Shown: piece by piece, positions 36,601 through 47,213 of the stretch
How positions within the stretch are numbered: position 1 is the stretch's first letter
Layout: the number at the start of each line of letters is the position of its first letter
Assembly (NCBI RefSeq): GCF_002443255.2
Contig: NW_019211454.1
Span: forward strand, 28,039,565-28,103,564
Length of the DNA: 64,000 nucleotides
Origin: Varroa destructor
Lineage: Eukaryota; Arthropoda; Arachnida; Mesostigmata; Varroidae
Direction: 5' to 3'
The notes under the pieces: generated by a model
Database searches by the model: none
Told to the model about the DNA's origin: nothing
The model's input: the letters and a program-made list of their open reading frames with translations, nothing else
Made by a program: the position numbers and the translations under genes

Positions 36601-37385
36601 GATCATCTCGTTTAGCAACCCTATAGGTTATTTTATGTTTCAAACATGGAAAGCGAACTCGGCTGATATAGTCCATTTTAATGCGCGCATTGCATCTTAT
36701 TTTCGCATTATTTTAGGTTTAGAATTTTCTACCGCTTTGCATGAATATTATCCTTTTTACAGGTCGCCAGTATCGTTTGGGGAAAATCTTTACAAAAACT
36801 ATGTCGACTTTTGGGATCACAGCAGCAAACCCAATGTAAAGAAGCAGAGAAATGCCTTCCCGCCTAATTTCATTCACAGTATAGATTCGAGTCATATGAT
36901 GTTGACAGCAATTCATTCACAGGCAGCCGGCATCAGTTTTGCGTCCGTTCACGATTGTTTCTGGACGCATCCGTCTACGGTGAGCGTATTCTACGTCTGT
37001 TCGCTTCCTGTGCCGTAATTACGGCTCGCCAATTAGTGTTTAGCACCATAATCGATATCATCATGCCCGAAGTATGCAAAATGATGTACATCACCGTCCG
37101 TTACGCCAACGATTTACTCTAATTTTATATTTTTTCTTTCTACAGGTAGAGACTATGAATCGGCTTTGCCGTGAACAGTTTGTAGCTCTTCATTCAGAAC
37201 CGATCCTGGAAAATTTGTCGGAATATTTTGTGCAGCGATTTGGCTTTCTTGACTCTGAGGTTACTGGAGATGACTCTCGTTCAGATATTGTCAAGAAAAA
37301 GTTTAATGAAGCGTTAAGGAAGGTTCCTCCAAGGGGTGAATTTAACCTTAAAGAGGTCCTTGATTCGGTGTACTTTTTCAGCTAG
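25580..37385 (+). CDS. POLRMT: Mitochondrial DNA-directed RNA polymerase (POLRMT), tandem copy A
   Basis: Single-subunit T7-like polymerase that transcribes mitochondrial DNA and makes replication primers. Exons: 25580-25744, 26781-26901, 27119-27168, 27548-27667, 27885-27988, 28332-28419, 28721-28900, 29047-29268, 29670-29864, 30010-30122, 30499-30571, 31064-31408, 31974-32189, 32487-32591, 34417-34553, 34917-35156, 35333-35516, 35620-35754, 35887-36038, 36269-36421, 36763-36979, 37146-37385; about 1184 aa, in frame throughout. Motif A ([18 protein letters not shown], Asp about 865), motif B ([14 protein letters not shown]) and motif C ([10 protein letters not shown]) are intact; the C-terminus ends in YFF plus one residue, as in the family. 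Exons 5-7 give PPR-like helices. Exons 1-4 were found by aligning to copy B; exon 1's end and exon 3 are uncertain: exon 3 may run to 27216, and homologous sequence beyond is frameshifted. Exons 5-22 are secure. Confidence 0.9.
31409..31973 (+). other. GC-AG intron 12 of copy A
   Basis: The exon ends FDIK with AAG followed by GCAAGA; no GT donor fits the protein alignment. The acceptor is TTTATTGCAG before ACAGTC, giving TVPML. The same position in copy B also has a GC donor. Confidence 0.85.
32592..34416 (+). other. Intron 14 of copy A
   Basis: 1.8-kb intron between GTACGT and TATTCCAG. It is much longer than the same intron in copy B (315 bases), mainly because of the eEF1A retrocopy and surrounding AT-rich sequence. 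Confidence 0.8.
33085..33420 (-). pseudogene. eEF1A processed pseudogene fragment (3' end) in intron 14 of copy A
   Basis: On the minus strand from about 33418 the reading gives [16 protein letters not shown], then [16 protein letters not shown], which matches the C-terminal domain of elongation factor 1-alpha. A frameshift follows. In the next frame the text continues [17 protein letters not shown] and then [13 protein letters not shown], with stop TAA at 33192-33190, the usual arthropod eEF1A ending. Sequence to about 33085 would be 3' UTR. An in-frame stop near 33407 (just after the ATG at 33418), at least one frameshift, absence of introns and 5' truncation indicate a retrocopy, antisense to its host gene. 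The family match is strong; the exact borders are not. Confidence 0.8.
35385..35529 (+). repeat. Gene-conversion tract, copy A member
   Basis: Partner of 51599-51743: 143 of 145 bases are identical, including silent positions and the start of intron 17. Divergence resumes abruptly on both sides. Confidence 0.9.
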
Positions 37386-37516
37386 TGTTATTGACCTAAT
37401 ATTACCAAACCTTTTTTGCGTATAGACTAAATATTTTGTGGGATTATATTCATTTACTATCAAATTCGTTTAGCAAAATGGCCCTTTGTGTAAGAGAGAT
37501 AAAAATGAGGTTCTTT

Positions 37517-37564
37517 AAATACGTATCTTAAATTTTAACTAGGTAAAATTTGAGATACGTATTT
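37517..37564 (+). repeat. Stem-loop in the 3' flank/UTR of copy A
   Basis: Arms of 21 bases (AAATACGTATCTTAAATTTTA and its complement) with one mismatch around a 6-base loop, beginning 132 bases after the copy A stop codon. It would fold strongly in the transcript. Its role is unknown. Confidence 0.75.
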
Positions 37565-37866
37565 TATTTAATTAACGTTCATTTATTAAGCAGCTCTGGG
37601 GTCGTGATGCGTAATACATGAAAATTTCGTGTTCAATTTAGGATGCTTGAACTATATATATATATTTCCAGTCACTTAAAGAAACATCCCGATACGTGGA
37701 GATGTCTTCGACCAAATTGTTGTAGAAGGACAACACGTGCTCAGTGGACCTCGTCGTCGGCCAAATGGTCAATTTTAATTGTAAAATTATATTCTGTGTA
37801 TCCTTTGGCAAGAATTTTTGGAGTGTATTTGTTCCAGTTTTAATGCCTTATTATTAGCATATGCAT

Positions 37867-37872
37867 AATAAA
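37867..37872 (+). promoter_or_regulatory. Possible polyadenylation signal of copy A
   Basis: AATAAA about 480 bases after the stop codon. It is a candidate only, since such hexamers are common here. Confidence 0.25.
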
Positions 37873-39519
37873 GAAACTGGTATGCAAGTGTATGTACAAA
37901 TTGCGCGTTACCAATTTTTGTAAATAGTGTCCAGTAATAGTAATATATATTGCACACATACAAAATTATCAACACGTATGAGCTCTCATGTGTGATTATT
38001 TAGAGCAATGTAATTGAAGAGAAGTATTCGATACTTATGGAATTTCACATGATGATAGCATGGTATTGATGGTGGCGTAGTGGACACAAACTTGTCATAG
38101 TCGTACGAAATATACCAGTTCTAAACCGACCTTATTCATCAGAAGTGTTCGATCTTTAAGGGATGAATATTTTAGACACGTACGTAAGTAAATATTTACC
38201 AAATTCTCAATTATTCGTAATTAATAAATGTTCATTACAGAAGTTGCTGAACGAAACTATAAAAAGCTGCTTCAATTTTGCTTTTTTATTATATACTCCG
38301 GCAATACTAACGATAGCTTACATAACTTGTAGAACGGTCTTTCATGCTCTTCAAAGTAGCGTTAATACCGATCTTGTAATTAAACTTGTGCTATTAGGAC
38401 AGCAAATACATGCTTGAACTAATTTTAGACAAAATATAAGTCATATAAAAAAAATCTGCTGAAGAGACAATTTTGGTGTCGCTTTTTTTTGGTAATAGCT
38501 GAATGTTATGTGATATACTCAATTTACCAGGTAGATTGTGCTCTATAGTTATAATTGTTTTAGCAGTGGGAACTTTCTTTGTATAATAAATAATGTGAAG
38601 AGCTCTGTCTGCTCTGCATATTAGACAAAATGCGGCCTACAAAAAATGAAAAAGTAGGTCCATTTTGAGTCTTACATATATAGCCAATATTCTGACAAGG
38701 TTACTCTGTTCAGTTATTTAAAAATAAATAATCTGGTTTCATCTACGGAGGTGTTCCTTTTACTCCACAGATAACAAGTGATATAATAATTATATATATT
38801 CAGTTTAAAAAAAAAAACGTAGACTGTCCAGGCTGTAAACCACCCCACTAATTTTTAGTGTCATAAATCTGGCCCAAATTTATACCACTAGCAGTGCTTT
38901 TTGCGTGATATTCTTCGTTGAACACGTTGAAAGAGTGCAATCATGATGGCAGCTAAAATGTCGTATTTGAAACAAGTAAAGGCAAGGTCTTCATGTTATA
39001 CCGAAGAAGTAACTGCGAAACTTTTTTTCACACAAAATAGCCGAAATCGTAAAAAAAAGTGAACTTTAAAAACTTCATGTATATATACCTCCGCTCTCAA
39101 TATCCTGACGTAGATATGTTATTATCTCCGAATATACTCCTGAAAGATTATCATGGCAATACCGAAACGATTCCCCAAATACATTGTTTTTAAAATTAGC
39201 GCTGAAGATATAATAATGGGTTATCGACAGTTTAATACTAGACTGATCTAGAGGTATCCATATCAACCAACGATTTCTACGTGGATTTTATGACTTATAG
39301 AATTCTTAGTTTTTCTTTGTATTCTGATTCTTCTTAATTATGATTATCAGTGCACGTTAAAAAAACAGTTGCCTGATTTGATTCTAGCACAATGACAGTA
39401 ATAGCGTTTTATAGCTAATGGTTGATGTTATTTAATATTCTCATAGAATTTGTTATATTTTGGCGCTCTCGTGGCACAAGTCCTGCTTGGCCGTTACCAA
39501 TCTATTGATTTCGTTCATA

Positions 39520-39890
39520 CACGCAACACTCGTTTCGCTGTAGACTAGCGAATGCGTTCATTGTGAGCTGTGACTGGTCAGCTGGCGAGCGCGCTGTTTT
39601 GGTTTTCATGGACCGGTTGTATTCGTTTAGATTTCGGAGGGTCCTAGGAGAAGCAGGTATTGCACTGTAGAAGAGTGTGACCGAGTCAACGGTCCTTGTC
39701 ACCACATTTGAGTAACATGTGTCTGTGTTGAAAAACCGTGCTTTTTTTCTGTGGATGAAGGCTCTGTGCATTACCTCCAGTGAGTTTAGTCTGTACCAGT
39801 TTTCCTTTGTTAGCAATGTTTGATTTTGTTGCTGATAGATCATCTATGCGGCCTGTAGTGGGTGCGCGGAACACGTGAACCCGCCGACGT
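39520..39890. repeat. Dispersed repeat, copy with GCGTTCATTGTGAG core
   Basis: This segment shares the core at 39550 with similar cores near 19096 and 24685. The flanks are also partly alike: a GGTCAGCTG/GATCGGCTG segment here and near 19.1 kb, and a late GTGGG..CGCGGAACA segment that resembles 24.91 kb. It looks like a degraded family of mobile elements of unknown class. Confidence 0.45.
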
Positions 39891-41143
39891 CGTCGCTTTT
39901 ATTTTTTTTCACTAATTGCACATTAAAGTTCCAATAACTTCCGAGTGCAGTCTCAAAAGCCTAGTAGATACGTTGTTTAACGTTGTTCTCGTCGCGTCGC
40001 TACCATCATGATGCTTTTGAATGCTCATGTGAAATCCGCAAATGATTTACCCAGGGGCACTCTACGATAATGAAAATTCTTACATATCTATAATATTATC
40101 CGTTGGAAGACAACTACGTGCCGAACGGTGTGCGAACTACCGGGTGATTATAATCAAACTCAATTAGCCTGTGCTTTGTATGTCCGGAGATGAAGGCGCC
40201 GATTAATGGCCAGCTCTTTCGCTTGACTCATACTCAACAAAACCTCGTATGATTTATGGTTTTTTGAGGGATAGCGTTATGTGAGCACTTAATGTTGCTG
40301 TTAATGTTTTGCATAAAAAGTTGTTAAGGTGAAGGTTCCACGCGTATAGCCCGCTAACAATTATAAAATACCCTTAGTCGTATTCTATTATAGTAGCTCG
40401 CGATTATAGAAAAAACAAAATCAAAGTTACTTGCTCTGTTCAATTTGTGGCCTCGTACTTTCTAGTATACATAAGATTCACCTGTCATATTGCCAGAGTA
40501 TCATCCTGATTCTATTATAATGAAATAAATGGGACCAATTTACCTGAATGTTTCAAATGAGCATAAGATTCGATCCACTTTTATTTACTTTGTGCTTCTA
40601 TCTAAGTTTTCTTTTTAGACCGTTCGTCTTATGCAATTTCGTAAATAGGGATTGTGGTATGTATGTACAGTGGGGACAGCTTTTACACTTGAACGAAGCA
40701 TTAAAGTAACATTTTGAGCACTCGGGCAAGTTTTATTATTATGTTATAAGTTATTGTTATGACATGTTTCATTAATATATATAATTATCATATTATTGGT
40801 AATCTTTTCACATAAGGTTCAACGAGAGATCTTTTGGGTTCTTTTTCCCTATTACGTTACTTTTGGACCTGTCGACTCATATGAGTAATCATCTATACGC
40901 TAAGCAGTTTTTTTTTCTATTCAGACATTATTTGGACTTTGTAACTGTTTATTAATTTTGTTCTAAAAATAAACTTTCGAAGTGATTATTAACTGTAGAT
41001 GTCTACCAGGTATCGTAATGTAATTTGTTCCTGAAGTGTTTTATTTATATTATTCGATAGCAAAACGTTTAGGGGACTTCGATCGGGTAGCACGCTTTTC
41101 GTTTCAGCATCTCCTGTCGATATCCTGATTGTTTTCATAGGCA

Positions 41144-44100
41144 ATGTACCGCATGGGTGGTTACGTAAATCGCGTAAATGGGACTAATTTCATAAACGCA
41201 AGAACTGATCTCCGCCTAAAACTGGGATCTTCACCTAGGGGAGTTACTTCAAGACAAGAATCTGTTGAGCCAAGCAAGAACCGTCACCACAAATTCACGA
41301 CTTCAGATGGTCAGAAACTGGGTTCACCAGACAACGAGAACTCCGACCAAGAAGTCGTTGTTGACCGAATTCAACTTTCGACCTCTGGGGTATCACTTAA
41401 GGACTACGATAAGCTCCTAAAAGTATGTCTGAGGAACGTTTGCATATAATGACCTATGACCGAAACTATTATAGTCTTAACGGGAACGTTATAACGAAGA
41501 GAAACAAAAACCAAGAAAAACATTTTATCATGCTTAGAACTTTTTTTAATTTATAATTTTCTTCGATAATGTATGATATTAACTATTTATTCAATGGTAG
41601 AAGAAAACTATTTTTATATAATTTAGGCCGTTTCTTATGAATAGAAATCAGCTCTCAAATTTATTTAGTTTTAAATATACTTGATACAAGTATACACATT
41701 TAAATATATTCGACAACATGTTTGTTTAGCTAATCTGCTACCTTAAAATAAGATGCATACAATGCAGATTTATGTAGACTTACAGGGTGCTCAAAAAGTT
41801 GCGTAGTCTTAAACGATGTTAAGCAAAATCTCGACTTAGTTCCATTCTGATATAGACATATCCGAATAAAACATATAAAAGAACTAAAGCAATACTGCAA
41901 TCTTTTTTTTTGATGGGCATCAAATTTAGGCTAAGTATATCTTAAATGCTTTGTGTGGTTTTAATAGGAATTTGACGTTCTTCAAGATAGTTTTTTTTAT
42001 ATAGTTTTTGTTTTATTTTGTGTCCTAAACGAAATACACTTCTTGGATATATATACATCTGGCATCCTTGAAACTCTCAAGGGCTGCATAATTTTTAAGC
42101 GATTACCTTAGTTGCATTACGAATATTAAAAGAATTGCAGAGAAGAACTATATGTGAAATAAATGTTATTTCCCACTCATTAACTTTGTAAACAGGTTTG
42201 GACATGGAATGTATCCTGATGTAGGAAGGCAGCCTGGTGTCTAATTTTTTGCTTCGCTATATATAAGTCAAATGTTTTTTTCTTACCTGCATGGAATTTT
42301 TAGGTGCTGGAGGTGCATCAGACGCGTTTAAAGTTAGAGTTTGGACTTTCATCGATGAACATGTCTGATATTACTTTTACAATACCATCATCTTTGAAAA
42401 TCGATGAACGGGAGATGCCGAAGGGTATGTTGCATAATAAAGGAATCGGGACTAGAATAATGACAGCAGTTTTTAGTTTAAAGCTTTTCAGGTAAGCTCT
42501 TACATCGTTTACAAAGCACAAAGTAGTAAGTTCCAAAGAATCCTGGTAGCATTTAAACGCAGTTTGTTTTAGTGAAGTAAGTAGGAACGAAGACCGCTAT
42601 ACAGCTAACTGAGAACTGTGCGTATTAGGAACCTTTGGATTATGTTCATCATCTTGCTGCTACTTTACTAGGCATGCAGTGCATAGAAGAAGGAAATCAG
42701 GCTAAACAAAGAACTTACAGAATTTCAGTGGTAATTTGTCCAGCGTTAATTTTCTTTGCTTGATTTTCAGGTGTTTCCGGTGATGGAACTACGACCTTAT
42801 CAGTAGTTGGACCTAAAGGACTTTCCTCGACGCCCTACGCTCCTGCGATACTCGATGGTACGCTCGAACCTGAGCAATATAGTATCGAACTGGATGAGCT
42901 AGATGAAGACGGATATGGAATTTATGCAGAAACACAGGTATTCGTAGTTGACAGACTGATCCACGCTCAACACGCCAGCGCATCAGTTAAAGTAACCCAC
43001 TAGCCACAGTGATTTTAGCCAGTTTCTTTTGTCACTGTGTGGCTGGCTAGCCGAAGTAGACCGAACAATTTGGAATACCTTTCGTATTTGATGTTATCTG
43101 CTTAATTGCCTAAATTTTTCATAGCCATACTCTTTGTGCCGCTGAGGATATTCGAATGGCTTTTCTTGGTGTGCCACAAGGAAGGATTTGTGATCCATTC
43201 AAGGAAGAAAATTCTCAAGTTAATCATTAATTATCTTTACGGCTAGTATCACTGTTTGTTTTCGACAATGAATATCTGCAAACAAAGAAGCTTATAGGGG
43301 TTTCACAGTACGAACAAACTGAATAAAATGACTGTCAGGTGATAACGTTGCAAATATATTTAAATTTACAGGAGACAGTAAATTCAAAATTTAAAGAAAC
43401 TAGCAAGATGAAGGTGAGCGAGAAAGACAAGCATAAATCTGCGAGTAGCCCCGCAGATTGCCACGCTCGGAATCTTCAATACCAATCACAGGTAGAATCT
43501 CGGGAGTCGTATATAATTAAGCCATGGTGTTTTTAATGTATTTTTAGTATCACCTCATAAATATTTAATTCGATATCGCTTGCTAAATGGCACCACAATA
43601 AAATCAAATAAAATTTCATTTACTCATCATCGCTATTCGTAGTCAAAAACTTGATATATACGGGTTAACAATATAACATCCGAGTATTAGGGTAGGTATC
43701 TAAAACAGCTTCACATACAAGTCCTGTTGTATTTACAAGACGATGTAATCAAGCTGCATTAAAACAACTTAGAGAAATATGTATTTTATACTTAACACTT
43801 CTGTTCTCGAGGGCATAAATTGAGGTGATCTCTTAAATAGCCGTTACAAAAAACGTAATGTGAAAAAAATTGGACAATAATATTTCCGATTGAATCGATA
43901 TAGACATACATTAGGCGCCTGCATAATTGACGTGGTCTGTTTTTGCGTTTGTAATGTGAGGCTTGTAGGTGTTGCATTCGTTGAAAAGTTTTGTTGAGGC
44001 TTCAGTCCTTTCTGGTGAACTATCTCAAGCCATTGCTACTTTACACTACTATCGAAGGAAGCTAGAGTTGAAGTGAGTGAAACAGAAGCATATGAGTATA

Positions 44101-47100
44101 CATTGTTTTCGTAAACAATATGCACCACTGGTTAGACACTTAAACTTGACTATAGAATGTTAATTACGTTCTCTAAAAGACGAATAATCACCGTAAATTG
44201 TTTTGTATATTATTTCACAGACTTGGAAAGGGAGGTCATCACCCAATACCGACAGGCGTATACAATTCGCTACTATCGGGATATGCCAATACGGGAAACT
44301 TTTCTGGGGTACGTCATAAGCTTGTTATTTTACGTTTATTACGGTACACAAGGCCTTTCTGGAATTCGTCAGCGGCAGATCAAATGTAAGCTGTATGGTT
44401 ATGTAAATTGAACTTTAATTCCAATTTGTAAAGCAGTGTCATACTTCATTAGTGATACCACACTATTAATGATTTACTTGTTCTTATTTCTGTGACAGGC
44501 AATGATGATTCGACGCATAATGGCTGACTGTGGCGTTCCATTTGACTCAAGCACGTTTTCCTATTTGCTTGCGGTCAGCAAAGATCGAGACGCGAAGTTC
44601 ATTTCTAAGATAATTAGCATGATGTTCGAGAAAAAAATTACATTTGAACAGCTATTTCAGAAAACTGTATTCACCAAGGTATAGTTAATATAGTTTTTTT
44701 TAACAAGGACAATTTTCACTCTGATACATTGACCCCGTTACCTCCGGTTAGAACCCAATGATACCCAAAAGCATTTTACAGTAATGGATTTTAAAGATGC
44801 CTTAAAAGTTAATTTACTAGGAATTCTGACCTGAAAAAGTTAAGTTTATAAGTTATTTAATACAAGACTGAGCGATATCTAATGAACATAGCAACAGCAA
44901 ATATCTGCCAGAATATTAGGCGAATTAAATGCTAGCTAATATTTTTCGTAGCGTTTATTGGTGCTTTTTAGGTTCAGCGTGAGAATGCCATCAAAGCAAT
45001 TCGTAAGGTACAGGCAGATTTTGAGGTACCAGCTAAGACGTTTCCGATGAAGTACACTTGTGATCTTCTGCAGCATCTGAACCAACGCGGGATAGTTAGA
45101 CCCAGCCCAAATGAAGCAAAAAACTTTTCGTTAAAACGAATGGCTGACGGCGCAAGGGAACAATGGAACCGCGAATTAAATATGCTGGTTAAGGTAAAAA
45201 TACGTATGTGGTAAAATAACTGCGTTAAATAACACATAGGAATATAATGAATGAACGTTATATATGAATATATTAATCAAAGCTAACATTTTTATTTGTA
45301 AAGTACATTTATTTACAACAGTTTTTGCTTTTGTATGTTGCCTATTCCACATAACCTTGATGTTGTCAAACATGGCTAAGTTAACATTTGATATTCTTAT
45401 TTCATTTGAAATTAGCCAAACCCTATTTGCAATGGTTTTTGCCAAAATTAGTTATCTTTAAAATTTATATTACATTGTACCATTGTGCGTAACGAATTTG
45501 TTAGTCAGAACCTTTTTTTAACTAATTACAGATAAGATCAGTAGTTGCGTCTAAGGAACCGACTCCTTATGTGAAATTTCTGCGCGGTCAGGTAGCAGCC
45601 CTTGAAGAAAAATGGTCTGATGATATTCGCCAAGCCTTTAATCGAGAGCTACGTAACTTGGAAAATCATAAAAAATTGAAAAGTGGAATGACCCTTTACC
45701 CTTACCTTCGAGCACTTGACCCAAAGGTGATCTTCTTCGATATACTGATTCGTGATCGCACGCGATTACCATTATGTCCTCTGAGAACTCACTGTTTTTC
45801 TAGATGTTTCTGTGCAGCTGGCATTTCACAGAATTGCAGTCGCGTTGTGTAAATAGTCACATATTCATATTTAACGGATCGCTGACTTAAAGCGGTATAT
45901 CTCTTTTAAATTAAAGTGTTCTTGCAAACAAATATGTTTTTGCTTTATCACGACAGATATGTATATAGATACCTTCATAATCAACCAATTGAATGCGTTA
46001 TCTTCACTGTTATCAAAATAATCAGGCTACCGTAACTCTACTGTTGCATGAGATACGCACGATGGCCCTTTCATCGGAGACGTATAGTCCTAGCATGAAC
46101 CAGCTCAGCGATCAGCTTGGTCAACGAATGAATGATTTGTGAGTACTCCATTCAGTTGCCCATTAGACATATTCATACAAAATGTCCTGAAAATTGTTCG
46201 GAAAATCCATTCGCTTGGCGTAACAGGTACGTGTCACGTTGTATTCTATAAGGAAAAGATAAGGCTCTTATCTGCGTTATCGTATACATTAATATATAGA
46301 GAAACTGTCGATAGTCAACGTTGTTTTGCTGCACTTTAATGCTTCCGTTTAAACTTAATATTAATTACAAATCTTATCGTTTCATATACATTAATAGATT
46401 TTTCGGGGAGTCTAAACCTAATTATAGTGAGACTAAACATTTCAAACGGCAAAATCATAGTTAGTTCTTCAAAAAACAGAGAATTATTACTTGTAGTACA
46501 ATTCTGTCTGCAGTAACATGCACTGATTAACTCAGGGAAGTACTTTCATTCAGATTTCGAAACGTTTCTTTTTCTCACGTTTTTCAGGTATGTCATCAGT
46601 GCCAAAACGAAATATGGAATTACCCCTAAATTACAAGCAATCTACGATAGTTATCTTGAGGTATAAAGAAAAAATAAAATCTAATATATATATTCACGAT
46701 TTCCTCAAATTGTTATCCTATTCAATATCCCTGGATGGTCTGCCTTGAACCTATTTCTGATGTAATTGGTCATGTAAACTACTTTTCCAATTGGCCTGAA
46801 TTACGAGTGTTAAACTATTGTAAATAAATTTCCAAATCTTATTTCTTAAGATACGTACCCGACCGAAATTACGCACGTAATTTCGATCGGGTACGTAATT
46901 TTTTAATTGAACATGTCTACTGTCTTCTAAGGTTGGCAATAGTTTTCGTATCTTTCAAATCCTTGCGAGTTATATTACAATATCAACGAATATATAGATA
47001 GCGTGTACCAATTATTAACTGAAAGAGAAGATAAAAACGTTCTAAGCGCATGTGCTCACCGAAGTTTCACTAGTAAAAGTTATGTGGTGTTCGAAACATA

Positions 47101-47176
47101 ACAAACTTTATAGTTAGCAATATATCTTCGTACTGAGGCAGAAGCTATAACTGATCCCGATACAAAACAATGTCCT

Positions 47177-47213
<37 letters not shown>

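Larger units (their letters stand above)
37386..41143. other. Spacer between the two POLRMT copies
   Basis: 3.8 kb of AT-rich DNA that must hold the 3' UTR of copy A and the promoter and leader of copy B. A third member of the AATGCGTTCATTGTGAG dispersed repeat lies at about 39.52-39.89 kb; the open frame of 113 codons on its minus strand was not identified. No other gene was seen. Confidence 0.6.

Noticed and set aside
25580..37385. Copy A as a dead pseudogene
   Set aside because: Exons 4-22 are fully open with intact catalytic residues and consensus splice sites. Only part of exon 3 is decayed, and an in-frame donor bypasses it.
41780..42060. Possible transposon end (CAGGGTGCTCAAAAAGTTG)
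   Set aside because: It resembles a terminal repeat, but no matching inverted end or transposase remnant was found nearby.
42425..42491. Extending copy B exon 2 to the GTAAGC donor at 42492
   Set aside because: Joining to exon 3 then gives a stop within four codons, whereas the inner GTATGT donor keeps the frame and matches copy A exon 2 in length.
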